Source: Fodinibius roseus
GTDB taxonomy: Bacteria > Bacteroidota > Rhodothermia > Balneolales > Balneolaceae
Direction of reading: 5' to 3'
NCBI RefSeq assembly: GCF_900129315.1
Contig: NZ_FQUS01000021.1
Location: 30,451 to 94,450, forward strand
DNA: 64,000 nt
Notes under the pieces: generated by a model
Databases searched by the model: none
What the model was told of the DNA's origin: nothing
Seen by the model: the letters and a program-made list of their open reading frames with translations, nothing else
Part shown: positions 44,945 to 54,740 of the stretch, one piece after another
Layout of the letters: each line of letters begins with the position of its first letter
Numbering within the stretch: position 1 is the first letter of the stretch
Program-made: the position numbers and the translations under genes

Positions 44945-46838
44945 GTTTGCCCGGCATGGGCTGTTACTATAGGGTGAAAGTCCCGAATGTACCTTGATAG
45001 CAGGAAGCATTAGCCAAGGACAAGAGTGTCCACCGTGAGGTGGAATTTGAAGGAAGTCCAAGGCAACACTCTGATCCGACGAACAGGAACCTCATAGGAG
45101 GCGGATGCAGGCGGATAAGTTTGCTAAACAAAATGAAGTCCGACCGTTATCCGGGAGCCTGCAAGCGTAAATGAGGCGGATAGATGGAGTAAAAGTAACA
45201 TCTCTTAACCGGGGAAGTCTGATGGATGGGCGAACAGTGGATGAGTGTCCGCACCGCCACGGCCCTCAGACGTCAGCCGAGGCCATAGTACTCCGACACG
45301 CCGTTGGGGAAAGGGCCGAACATTACCCGCGACGATGGTGTGTGGGTTAAGCTGGTAGCCCCGAAGGCAGCCAATCCCGCCGACCGGCGGGACTGGACGG
45401 GCGAGGATAGGGCAGAACCCGAAGTCCGCCCGCCAGAGCCGAGTTACCGCTTGCACCCACACCGCACATCAGAGCAATAACGATAAACTCGAAGACGATG
45501 CTACAACAGATTCTATCTCGGGATAATATGGAACGCGCCTACAAGCGCGTGACCTCCAATAAGGGCGCCGCCGGCGTAGACGGGGTGGAAACCACCGACC
45601 TGCGCGAGGCTCTGGATGAGCAGTGGCCCCGGATCAAGGCCGAGATTGAGGAAGGCAGCTACAACCCCCAGCCGGTGCGACGGGTGGAAATCGAGAAGCC
45701 CGGCGGCGGGACCCGCCCGCTGGGTATTCCCACCACGACCGACCGGCTAATCCAACAAGCAATCCAGCAGGTTCTTGGGCCTGTCTACGAACCCGAATTT
45801 TCCCCTTACAGCTACGGGTTCCGTCCGGGCAAGAGTGCCCACGACGGCGTTCGGCAAGCGCTAAGCTACATTAATGAGGGATATACCTGGGTGGTGGATA
45901 TGGACCTGAAGAGTTTCTTTGACAAGGTAAACCACGACTATCTCATGCATCTGGTGAGCCAGCGGATCTTCGATAAACCGCTGCTTAAACTCATCCGACG
46001 ATACCTGCAAGCAGGGGTCATGTGTGGAGGTGTGGTGAGCCCGAACCGGCAGGGCACCCCACAGGGAGGCCCGTTAAGCCCGCTACTGTCAAACATCCTG
46101 CTGGATGTGCTGGATAAAGAACTGGAGAGCCGCGGACACCGCTTTGTGCGGTATGCCGACGACTTCAGCATCTACGTGGGCAGCAGGCGCGCCGGCCGGC
46201 GAGTGCTGGCCAGTATAACCCGGTTCATCGAGGAAGAGCTAAAGCTCGAGGTGAACCAGCGCAAGAGCGGCGTCCGTAAGGCCCGCAATATGGAGCTGTT
46301 AGGATACAGCTTCTATCGAGGCCAAGGCGGGTACCGCCTGCGTATACCTCCTGAAAGCTTGAATAGGCTGAAGGGAAAACTCAGGGAAATCACCAGGAAA
46401 ACCTGGTCGGTCTCCATGAGTAAGCGGCTAAAGCGCCTCACTGCCGTGTGCAGAGGCTGGGTAGCATACTTCCAGCTTGCCGATGCCCGCAAACACCTGA
46501 AACAGATAGACCAATGGGTGAGAAGCCGCCTGCGGTACTGCATCTGGACCCAATGGAAGCGGGTACGTACCCGCTATAAAGCCCTCAGGAAACTGGGCGC
46601 GAGCCACCGGAACGCTTACATCTGGGCCAACACCCGGAAAAGCGGCTGGCACACGGCGCACAGCTACGTGCTGACCGGTACGATTACCAATGCAAGACTG
46701 AGGAAGAAAGGCTACAACAGCTTGCTGGACTTCTATTCGAGCTAAATTATAACGGTAATGAACCGCCGCATACCAGACCGGTACGTTCGGTGGTGTGAGA
46801 GGACAGATAGGGAATTAATCCCTATCTTCCTACTCGAT
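44945..46838 (+). mobile_element. Group IIC intron with its reverse transcriptase gene
   Basis: The 5' end reads GTTTGCCCGGCATGGGC, close to the GTGTGCCCGG start of this class (third base T instead of G), and is followed by about 550 bases of structured RNA (GGGTGAAAGTCCCGAA, GGAACCTCATAGGAGG). The RT gene lies in domain IV. Domain V is at 46760-46794 (AACCGCCGCATACC...GGTACGTTCGGTGGT), and domain VI at 46795-46838 ends CTACTCGAT. The 3' boundary at 46838 follows that consensus and could be off by a base or two. All parts look intact, so the intron may still be active; the 5' GTTTG variation could matter for splicing. Confidence 0.9.
45498..46745 (+). CDS. ltrA: Group II intron reverse transcriptase/maturase (class C)
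   Basis: The 415 residues make the intron splice and copy itself into DNA. RT0 to RT7 blocks are present: NKGAAGVDGVE, RPLGIPTTTDRLIQQAIQQV, SYGFRPGKSAHDGV, VVDMDLKSFFDKVNHD, GTPQGGPLSPLLSNILLD and the catalytic YADD at 219-222 (RYADDFSIYV). The thumb/maturase X domain (GIIM) covers about 305-390 (GWVAYFQLADARKHL, RLRYCIWTQWKRVRTRYKAL). There is no HNH endonuclease. Length and text are close to the GsI-IIC enzyme. Markedly more GC-rich than the host element genes, in keeping with independent spread. Confidence 0.95.
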   Translation: MLQQILSRDNMERAYKRVTSNKGAAGVDGVETTDLREALDEQWPRIKAEIEEGSYNPQPVRRVEIEKPGGGTRPLGIPTTTDRLIQQAIQQVLGPVYEPEFSPYSYGFRPGKSAHDGVRQALSYINEGYTWVVDMDLKSFFDKVNHDYLMHLVSQRIFDKPLLKLIRRYLQAGVMCGGVVSPNRQGTPQGGPLSPLLSNILLDVLDKELESRGHRFVRYADDFSIYVGSRRAGRRVLASITRFIEEELKLEVNQRKSGVRKARNMELLGYSFYRGQGGYRLRIPPESLNRLKGKLREITRKTWSVSMSKRLKRLTAVCRGWVAYFQLADARKHLKQIDQWVRSRLRYCIWTQWKRVRTRYKALRKLGASHRNAYIWANTRKSGWHTAHSYVLTGTITNARLRKKGYNSLLDFYSS

Positions 46839-47128
46839 TTTGTCCCCAAATTCTAAATCCAGTTAACCACCGCTAAGTTACTTCTCACTATTGAGTCTCA
46901 TTTCCAGCTGCACTTTGAAATGATACTACTTGCCCTCCCCCTTAATCCATAAAGTTATACCGCTTTAACATATTATGGGATTCCCATCTGCCTTCTCTTT
47001 TCCTATATGGCATTGAAAAGTGGTAATAAACCGGACAAGGCTCGAAAATACCAAGACAGAAATCTTAAAAGCCTGCCTATCTGCTGATTTTGCCTTTGAA
47101 ACGCGAAATCACAAACAAACGAAGAGGT
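46839..47128. other. Intergenic stretch right of the intron
   Basis: About 290 bases between the intron's 3' end and the HTH gene, AT-rich and without coding signal. It should contain the promoter of the replication module. No repeat was seen. Confidence 0.4.
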
Positions 47129-47380
47129 ATGACAGAAAAAGACGAACTATTAGCTGAGCTCCGGGAGATACTCGAAGAGGTCAAAGTAGACCCTCCATCG
47201 AAGTATCTGTCGGCGAAGAGAGTCGAGATAGAGTACGGCATTTCAGCAAAGACCATACTCAACAGAAGCAATCTACCCGTCAAGCACAAGCGATATATCC
47301 CATCGGTGCATCTCAAAGGCGGGAGAAAAAAGTATTTCGAGCGAAAAGTAATAGAACGATTAATCAAACACAGAGGATAA
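47129..47380 (+). CDS. Small helix-turn-helix protein, excisionase/MerR-like
   Basis: The ATG at 47129 follows GAAGAGG at a good distance; an earlier in-frame TTG (47090) is less likely. About 83 residues. The N-terminus is acidic and helical (KDELLAELREILEEVK). The C-terminal half, KYLSAKRVEIEYGISAKTIL then KHKRYIPSVHLKGGRKKYFE, has the layout of a DNA-binding HTH_17 domain with a basic wing as in Xis/AlpA proteins. It ends 3 bases before the AAA+ gene, so it probably belongs to the same transcript. It may control excision or the replication operon. Confidence 0.75.
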   Translation: MTEKDELLAELREILEEVKVDPPSKYLSAKRVEIEYGISAKTILNRSNLPVKHKRYIPSVHLKGGRKKYFERKVIERLIKHRG

Positions 47381-47383
47381 CCT

Positions 47384-49402
47384 ATGACAACAACAAAAAT
47401 TAGCTGTAAGAGAGTTAAGGATCGCAAATTGGAAGATACACTCCATGGATTTGGCATTACCCAAGCTACGCTTACCAAGTATGGCAGTCCCAGCTGGACA
47501 TTTTTGCAACGCTACTGTATTAGCATAGAAGACTTCGTCTGGCATGGCTTTTTAAAAGAATTGCCTTCTGAGACCGACAACTATCTTTTTGCCGGCAAGT
47601 GGATTGGGTATGCTTTTGGCATTGACATGGATAAGCCGACAAAAGCAACGATCACGTGCAGTAATGCTTCTGAGATCCAAATAATACAGTATAAGGAGAT
47701 CGAAACCGACGAGCCGGCTCCCGGGGCCATAGAGGGATTGGAGTTCCAAAAAGGAGACATTTGCCGGTTCCGCGAGAAAAAAGTCAAGATAACCTCATGC
47801 GATCCGGCCGTTGGATATATCACGAATGATACCTACTGGGAAGACATCAATGGAGACTCCGAGAAAGATGGAGACGGGGAGACCGTTGTTGAACAGCTGA
47901 AAGGAGAAAAACCGGCCCGCTCCTCCAGCGGATTCGATAAGATAATAGGCATGGAGGATGTGATACAGGAGGTCAAGCAGAAGATTCTGCTGCCCTACCA
48001 AAAGCCGGAACTGGCCCAAAAGTTTCTGCACAAGCCGCTCAAGGGCGCCCTTATCTACGGTCCCAACGGCGTGGGAAAGACCGCCTTGGTTCGTGCTATC
48101 GCCGAAGAGGCCAAGGTCCCTTTGATACCATTACCATCGGGAGCGGGTGTTGGCTTTATAAGAGAAATCTACGACTGGGCTGCAAAACAGAATGACGGCT
48201 GTATTGTATTCATCGATGAAATCGATGGTCTTTTCAAAGCCGGCGCGACAGGAGCAGGAAACCCCTATGTGACGACATTGCAGGAATGTATCGACGGTTA
48301 CTCACAAAATGACGGGGTATTTACGATTGGAACGACCAACTTTCCGGGTGGCCTGCCCCAAGGCCTCAAGCGAAGCGGACGGCTGGATGTGCTGATCAAT
48401 ATGGGTCTTCCAAGCCAGCAGGATCGCCAGAAGTTATTCGAATTTTTCCTTCGCGGACTCAGGGTATCCGGGGATATCGAATACAAAAAGCTGGCTCGTA
48501 TGACTGACAGCTACACCGGTGGCGATATCGAGGGCGTAGCAAAGGAAGCCGGCATTGCCGCACTGGCAGCACATCAGCGAAATCCAAAAGCGAAGATCGT
48601 TAATAAACGTCTGACCAAGGCCATTTCTGGCTATACTCCAACGGGGGCCCGCATTATGGGACTTCAAAAACCTACCGTTAGCTTCGATGATATCTACGGG
48701 CAGGACGAGCTTATTCACGACATTACGACCCAGCTGGACTTCATCAGCGGCAGGAAAGAGGCCAAATATAGCAATATCTCTAACGAGGCTATCCTGTTGC
48801 ACGGGCCTCCCGGAACAGGTAAAACCTATCTGGCCCAAGCGATCGCGGATTATTTAGATGTGTCCTTTCTGTATAAAAAGGGGGCTTCTTTCAAAAATAA
48901 ATGGGTGGGAGAAACCGAGCGAAACATCCGGGAAATGTTCGCCCAGGCCCGGACCTTTAAGCCGTTGGTGCTTTTTATTGACGAAATTGATGGCATCGGA
49001 AAAAAGAGAAGTGGTTCCGACTTAAATCGCCACGCTGAGGATGCGCTCAGCGTATTTCTTGGGGAGATGGAGGGCGTGGTCAGTAACGAAGGCATCTATC
49101 TTATTGGGGCAACCAACGTGCCCGGACACCTTGACGAAGCTGTTCTCAGCCGCTTCCGGCGCCGGTTTCATATGCCCAAGCCTGACGGCCCCCAGCGAAG
49201 AGCGGTGCTGGAAGGCTTGTTTAATGAGCTCCCCGACCAGCTTGTCCAGTTCGATTATGATGTCATCACGGCGGCGACCAAAGGCTACACCCAGCGGGGC
49301 CTCAATGGGCTTTATAATGAGGTCTGCATGAGGCTCGATACCGGCCATACGAGCAAGGTCACCACGACCTTTCTGCAAAACCTGATCCAGTCAACCAATT
49401 AA
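47384..49402 (+). CDS. Double AAA+ ATPase (CDC48/p97-like) of the mobile element
   Basis: The 672 residues carry two AAA+ modules after a ~185-residue N-terminal region with no family I know. D1: Walker A GPNGVGKT (226-233), Walker B CIVFIDEIDG (273-282), sensor 1 GTTN; its Arg-finger region reads LKRSGRLD. D2: Walker A GPPGTGKT (474-481), Walker B VLFIDEIDG (529-537), sensor GATN and Arg-rich SRFRRRF. D2 looks more canonical than D1. Two-module AAA+ proteins of this kind remodel or unfold protein complexes. Placed just ahead of two replication-type genes, it may load or disassemble the replication complex, which is inference. The start ATG is 3 bases after the HTH gene's stop. Confidence 0.9.
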   Translation: MTTTKISCKRVKDRKLEDTLHGFGITQATLTKYGSPSWTFLQRYCISIEDFVWHGFLKELPSETDNYLFAGKWIGYAFGIDMDKPTKATITCSNASEIQIIQYKEIETDEPAPGAIEGLEFQKGDICRFREKKVKITSCDPAVGYITNDTYWEDINGDSEKDGDGETVVEQLKGEKPARSSSGFDKIIGMEDVIQEVKQKILLPYQKPELAQKFLHKPLKGALIYGPNGVGKTALVRAIAEEAKVPLIPLPSGAGVGFIREIYDWAAKQNDGCIVFIDEIDGLFKAGATGAGNPYVTTLQECIDGYSQNDGVFTIGTTNFPGGLPQGLKRSGRLDVLINMGLPSQQDRQKLFEFFLRGLRVSGDIEYKKLARMTDSYTGGDIEGVAKEAGIAALAAHQRNPKAKIVNKRLTKAISGYTPTGARIMGLQKPTVSFDDIYGQDELIHDITTQLDFISGRKEAKYSNISNEAILLHGPPGTGKTYLAQAIADYLDVSFLYKKGASFKNKWVGETERNIREMFAQARTFKPLVLFIDEIDGIGKKRSGSDLNRHAEDALSVFLGEMEGVVSNEGIYLIGATNVPGHLDEAVLSRFRRRFHMPKPDGPQRRAVLEGLFNELPDQLVQFDYDVITAATKGYTQRGLNGLYNEVCMRLDTGHTSKVTTTFLQNLIQSTN

Positions 49403-49426
49403 TATCAACATTCAATCAACAGTACC

Positions 49427-51658
49427 ATGAATTCCATTTATTTCTTTTACAGCCGATACGTCAACGGGCTTTCTTCCGAGCGTGCCCTGCAAGGAGACTA
49501 TCCCCTCGCGGGGAATTCTCCCTTTGGGGATGGCGACATTATGATCAGCGAAGATGGCACCTACAAGTGCAAAGCTACCGGCAGGGGAGGCGCCCCGGAA
49601 GCGTTCCTTGCGGAGCTGTTCCCGCTGCTTACCGACGAGGGGGTAGCCAAGGCCATAGCCGTAGAGTCCACCGATGAATACGAGTTGCACCCGCGTCGGT
49701 GCAAGGATCAGCTGACCCGGTTTCGAGAGAGCGAAGATCGTCAGCTTGACTTTGAATACCTCACGGGCCTTGAAGGCGAGCAGGTCACCGACCTTCCGCT
49801 CTGGGCGGACGGCAAAGGCAAGCGGCTTTATTACCTACACTACAGCGGGTCGGGTAAACCGATCTGCAATATATCGTGGCGGCCCGGTGCTCGCAACGAA
49901 ACGATAGTGGGCGTGCCTCGCTTGCAGCCGGCCCCGGGCGCTGAACGCCTATGGATGGTGGAGAATCCCCTGCAGGCAAAGATGATTGAGTGGCTTCTAG
50001 ATGAGCCGGCTTACCTGCGACCTACGGCGCAGGCCCTGCGCTGGAACGACTACGAGAAGCTGAGTGAAGGCAAAACCGTGGTCCTGCTCATGGGCAACGA
50101 CCGGGGGGACTGGGAGCATTCGTTTTATCCGCTGCTGAAAAGCTTGTATAGCAGGGATATACCCGTCAAGGCGGTAAGTGCGCCGGCACTGACCGGCGGG
50201 GAGCCGGTCGTCCCATGGCTGGCCGAAAAGGAAAGTAAGAGCATCCTGCTCGAAGAGGTCGAGAAAGCGAAGCCCGGACGACTTTCATCCTACGACAAGA
50301 AAACCTATCACGAGAGTATTATTCGACCCGGACCCAAGAGCTTGTATTTTCCCCTGGATACGGGCCGCGATATGCTGTGGTATGGGCTAAAAAATGGAGA
50401 AGTGGCCCATTCTCAGCCCGTTAATGTATTGGACGTGGATGAGTTGCCCAAGATGCACGGCTTGGAAACCGAGGCCTCCGCTACCGACAGCAATTTCAGG
50501 CTTACCAGAGCGGAGGTCTTTAATATCGTCAACGCACGTCCCCAGCTTACGCCAAGGCGCACCTTCGAGAGCCTGCGGGATTTTATCCTGGATTACTTCT
50601 ACTTCGAGCATGACCAAATGGCGTCCCTGATCGCCCTGTGGATTATGGGAACCTATGTCTACCGGCTGTTCCCGGCCTACGGGTACCTGCATTTCAATGG
50701 TCGGTATGACACGGGCAAGAGTTCGCTGCTGAAGCTCATATCGATGTGTGGGTTTAACGGGCTGTTTCAGTCGCAGGCTACAAAGGCCGCGACTGTCAAT
50801 CGTATTGACCGGCTGGGAGGGACGATCTGCTTTGATGAGTATGAAAAAGCCTCCAGCGGAACCGGCGATGAGTTTGTGCAGATGATCAACTCAGGCTATA
50901 AGAAGAGTGGGCGTATTTCCAAGATGGTCGGTAATAAAGAGGTGAGCCTTCATTCCTATTCCCCAAAAGCCTTTGGAGGTATTGACGATATTACCGCCGA
51001 TGCGCTTAAATCGCGCATGATTACCATAAATACCGTTCCCATGCCTCCTACAGCTATCAAAAAGGAGTGGAGCGATATCCAAAAAGGATTGGAGGAACGG
51101 GGCCGCCAGATACGTCGGGGCGGTTACGCGCTGGGACTGTTTCACCATGAAACCATCCACCGCTACTACCGGAGACTGCCGAGGATTATTTCCCTGGCCA
51201 ACGGACATACCCTCACCAGCCGGCAGCGGGAGCTGATGCGTCCGCTGATCGCTATCGCCCGGCTCGTGGATACCGGTGGCAAAGCAATAGCCGAGCCAGT
51301 CCTTATGAAAGCTTTTGCGTTGTCTCTGGAGCTTGGGGCATGTGAACAAGCAACCCGCGAGGATCTTCTCGCCCAACTCCTTAACGAATGGAGCAATAAT
51401 CCCCATTTCACTGAGGAGGATGACTATTACATAAAAGGAAACGAAGTCCGTATTGTCAATGACCATTGGGAGAAGACCGAATTGGAAAAGCATGCTGGAG
51501 GGAAAAGACCATTGCTCAAATGGTTTCGGGATACGTATAATATAAAGACAAGTATAGGCACACGAATGAAAAAACGTGGTACCTCCAAGAGCTGCACGGT
51601 CTTTCCGGTAGATATAAACGTCAACGGCAAGCCGTTTACGGATTGGTTTACGCCATAA
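49427..51658 (+). CDS. Primase/D5-like helicase replication protein of the mobile element
   Basis: The 743 residues look like an element-encoded replication initiator. The first 80 resemble a DNA-primase zinc region without its cysteines (PFGDGDIMISEDGTYKCKATGRGG). Residues 175-250 look like a weak TOPRIM fold (WMVENPLQAKMIEWLL, VVLLMGNDRGDWE). Residues 380-560 form an SF3/D5-like ATPase: Walker A GRYDTGKSS (425-433), Walker B GTICFDEYEKA (465-475). The C-terminal part resembles the winged region seen in such proteins. The homology is judged by pattern, not a search. It follows the AAA+ gene by 24 bases, same operon. Confidence 0.75.
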   Translation: MNSIYFFYSRYVNGLSSERALQGDYPLAGNSPFGDGDIMISEDGTYKCKATGRGGAPEAFLAELFPLLTDEGVAKAIAVESTDEYELHPRRCKDQLTRFRESEDRQLDFEYLTGLEGEQVTDLPLWADGKGKRLYYLHYSGSGKPICNISWRPGARNETIVGVPRLQPAPGAERLWMVENPLQAKMIEWLLDEPAYLRPTAQALRWNDYEKLSEGKTVVLLMGNDRGDWEHSFYPLLKSLYSRDIPVKAVSAPALTGGEPVVPWLAEKESKSILLEEVEKAKPGRLSSYDKKTYHESIIRPGPKSLYFPLDTGRDMLWYGLKNGEVAHSQPVNVLDVDELPKMHGLETEASATDSNFRLTRAEVFNIVNARPQLTPRRTFESLRDFILDYFYFEHDQMASLIALWIMGTYVYRLFPAYGYLHFNGRYDTGKSSLLKLISMCGFNGLFQSQATKAATVNRIDRLGGTICFDEYEKASSGTGDEFVQMINSGYKKSGRISKMVGNKEVSLHSYSPKAFGGIDDITADALKSRMITINTVPMPPTAIKKEWSDIQKGLEERGRQIRRGGYALGLFHHETIHRYYRRLPRIISLANGHTLTSRQRELMRPLIAIARLVDTGGKAIAEPVLMKAFALSLELGACEQATREDLLAQLLNEWSNNPHFTEEDDYYIKGNEVRIVNDHWEKTELEKHAGGKRPLLKWFRDTYNIKTSIGTRMKKRGTSKSCTVFPVDINVNGKPFTDWFTP

Positions 51659-52107
51659 TCGCCCGCAGGAGCGCGCAGGGGGCGCTTGTAAATATGTAAA
51701 CGATGTAAGCGAAAACCTCCACATCCGCTATAGGGCCAAATGGTTGGTTGGGCAACGGAGCCTGACGGGCCGTTTGGCCCTTTTTATTTACAACGGTTAC
51801 AGATTTATATTCCTGAAATAATGACACTGCTAGCCTATGAAGGCTACTTTGAGCATAAACCGGAAAAAAGGTAATCTTTATGACCTTTACATTTGACAAA
51901 TTGCGGAATCTGTAATAGAATAAGTAGCAGTGCTGGAGTTAATCCCTTGCACGGCGCAGCAGACAACAGAAAACAGACAACCCACCACTGACAACCCCCT
52001 TCCACGTGTGTTGGTTAATGAGCTTTAGGCTATTGCCCACCGGACAACCTGCCGACAAGAAAACTGGTAACGAATTAAAGATTTCAATACAATACCCGTT
52101 TTTTGTT
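51659..52107. other. Non-coding stretch between the two replication genes
   Basis: About 450 bases. It begins with a terminator-like hairpin (see 51732) and continues with 200 bases rich in short A/C runs (ACAACAGAAAACAGACAACC). No iterons were found by eye, but as the largest gap in the replication module it is the best candidate for an origin or promoter. Confidence 0.4.
51732..51790 (+). terminator. Terminator after the primase/helicase gene
   Basis: AGGGCCAAA (51732-51740) pairs with TTTGGCCCT (51773-51781), with an inner structured loop (GGTTGGTTGGGCAACGG), followed by TTTTATTT. A classic stem plus T-run about 75 bases after the stop codon. Confidence 0.8.
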
Positions 52108-54624
52108 ATGCAGATATCCCACACATTTACCACCGATAATACGATCCAAAAAGAAAAGCCTACGGGAAGCCAGGTAGGCGTGATCAGCCAAAATCTTACT
52201 GACGTTCAGCAGCCTGACTCCGTTGAGGAGTTCATCACATTCACCAGTGAGTATGGCTGCACCTGAACGCCGGCCGTCTTTGATGGAGCCCGCAGCAATG
52301 AGAATTGGGTCTCCCAGAGCATCTTCGGCCTTGATTTCGACTCTGGAATCGAGCCACAGAATGTAATAAGCAGGCTAAGAAAGTACGACCTGGAGCCCAA
52401 TGCCTATTATCATACCTTCACCCATAGCAAAGAGAAACCCAAGTTCAGGCTGGTCTTATTTTTAGATACCCTGATCACCGGTCGAGGCCTCAGAGATTGG
52501 ATACAGAAAGGGCTGCTCGCCCTGTTTCCGGAAAGTGATCAGAGTACCTCTGATGCGGCAAGATTCTTTTATGGATCTGACAAGAAAGGGTTTGTCCTTA
52601 CCGAGCAGGAAGTTCCACTGAACCGACTTACTTCAGTTTTAGACAGCGATAAGCTGAAAGGCGGCGGAAGGATGAGAAAGATTGGCAGCAACTCTTCTTA
52701 CCATGAAACGGAGATGGAGAACGATCAGTCTTCTATTATAACAAGTAACAAGAAACTGAAGAAAAGCCAGTGGACTTTAGAAGAAAAAGAAGAGTATCGA
52801 CAGCAATTAAAAAAGCAGCAACATGGGAAGAATATTGACTGGAAAAAGCTGGCTGATCGTATTAAGATTTTCCATGATTTTTTACATAGAGAAGAACGCC
52901 TGTCGTATGCGGAGCTTTTAGGCTTATCGCAAAATATGGTCTGGATGCAAGGGGGAGCTAAGCTCTACCGGCAGCGACTGGAAGAGTTCAACGAAAACCA
53001 TGAGGGGGCAAATCCATATCCAAGAGATGGACGCTTCGAATTATGTCGCCGGTTCCACAAGCGAAACAAAGATGCCCGGACCTGCTATTTTCCTATGCGG
53101 TTGGAAAACTTCTCTCCTTACGGGGAGGATCACAAATACAGAAATCTGATCTCAGCGGAGCGTGATTTCGTGCGTGGCGTGCAGGTAACCGAGCAGATCC
53201 CAAAAGCCTCCCTACAAAACGCGGAGCATATGCTCCAGAGCACCCTTAACGAAGCCTTAGATGATCTTGAGGATAAGGTGTGGCTCTTCAAGCTGCCCAC
53301 AGGGATTGGAAAGACGTATCGAATAAAAGATTTGGATCATACGGTGCTAGCGTTTCCGAATCATAGCCTTAAAAATGAGGTCTTACGTGAGAAAAGAGCC
53401 AACCCTCACAATGCGATCGCTACCCCAGAAGTACCCCAGTTTGAGTCTGAGGAGCTTAACTCTTATCTCGGCAACCTGTATGAGCTTGGGCTCTCTAAGC
53501 TCGCTTACAAGAAGATATTGGAGGTATCCCATCAGGTGACAAGCGGCAGTTACACTACCAACGATGCCCTCACTGCGGGTAAATATATCAGGCAACTAAA
53601 GCAATGTTATGCGACCGATAACAAGACCATCTTCACCACCCATAGCAGAGCTATTTTCAGCGAGAACTTACCGTATCACACTACTATTTTTGATGAAGAT
53701 ATCATGGAGGAGCTGCTTAGCGTCCAATCCATTGACCTGGAAGACCTGCAAAAGCTGAGCTGGTCCGGGGGAAAGAAACTCTTTAAAAACACCGAGGATT
53801 CTATCTGGGATCTGCTCAAGTTCTTGGTAGAAGAGGTGGAAGAAGGAGAGATTACAAGTCTGCCCCATCACTTTAATATTGACATGGAAAAAGAAGGAGG
53901 GGCCTTTGCCCGGGAAGAGGGGATTTCCAGTAACCTGGTTCAGTTTCTAAGCAGCGACTACATCTACAAGGAAGAAGGAAACGAAAAAAAGATTTTCTTT
54001 GTGAACCAAAATCACCTTCCCACTGATCGTAAAATAATCATCATGTCAGCCACGCTGAATCTGTCGATATACAAGCAGATCCTGGGCGAGCGGGCACGGG
54101 TCGTAGACCTTTCAGACGTTGAGACGACTGGCAGAATCATTCAGCATACCAAGAAATCCTATAGTCGGTCTTCTCTGGAAGGGTCTGTTGATGAGCTAAA
54201 TGAGAAGCTCGAGGATGATAAACCCACGCTGACCTTCATGAGTTTCGCTGATAAGGTGAAGAACGGAGTCACCGAAATATATTACGGTAAAAGTGAGGGG
54301 TTTGACGGTCTCAAGGGGCAGAATTTACAAATTGTTGGAACCCCATTTAAAAACCAGGCATTGTACCTGCTTATGGGAAAATGCCTGGGTATCAACGTCG
54401 ACAAATACAACCGGGCATTTAAATACCAGAACGTCCAGTGGAACGGGTTTCGTTTTGCGTTCAACACGTTCTCAAACAAAGACTTGAGGGAAATACACCT
54501 TTCCGACCTTAGTTCTTCCCTCACCCAACTTATAGGCCGTGCCAGGGCATTACGGGAGGATGTCCAGGTTGATGTATACAGCTCACTCCCGCTTAGAATA
54601 ACCGATCAATTTATCCACAATTAA
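52108..54624 (+). CDS. Primase-like N-terminus plus SF2 helicase, interrupted by one in-frame TGA
   Basis: One continuous frame of 838 sense or TGA codons. The intact part alone (ATG 52672) is not the true start, because codons 52267-52671 upstream read as good protein. The N-terminal domain has LDFDSGIEPQNVISRLRKY, YYHTFTHSKEKPKFRLVLFL and SDQSTSDAARFFYGSD, reminiscent of archaeo-eukaryotic-type primases (acidic DFD). The C-terminal helicase has Walker A PTGIGKT (about 397), DED in TIFDEDIMEE, motif III IIIMSATLN and motif VI QLIGRARAL. TGA at 52264-52266 lies at codon 53 (GCT-TGA-TPAVF), where Trp would be natural. All nine other Trp codons noted are TGG. Nonsense mutation is the simple reading; recoding is possible. 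Start ATG 52108 is uncertain (52006 is an alternative). Confidence 0.7.
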
Positions 54625-54645
54625 CAAGCAAAGCCAGGCTAAGCG

Positions 54646-54689
54646 CCAAGCTCGGATAACACAATCAAAAGATTGTATAATGAGCTTGG
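54646..54689 (+). repeat. Long imperfect hairpin between the helicase and the small ORF
   Basis: CCAAGCTC (54646-54653) plus ACAATC (54661-54666) pair with GATTGT (54671-54676) plus GAGCTTGG (54682-54689), around an AAAA loop with a 7/5-base internal bulge. It lies 22 bases after the helicase stop. No T-run follows, so regulation or replication is as likely as termination. Confidence 0.55.
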
Positions 54690-54740
54690 CAACACCCTGA
54701 AATAAATAACAAACATTAATAATTAACAAAGGAGGCAACC

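Noticed and set aside
45205..45462. Minus-strand 85-codon frame in the intron
   Set aside because: It lies within the structured RNA part of the group II intron.
52672..54624. Treating ATG 52672 as the true start of the helicase
   Set aside because: The same frame upstream to 52267 reads as conserved-looking protein (LDFDSGIE, YYHTFTHSKEKPKFRL), and no ribosome-binding site lies before 52672.
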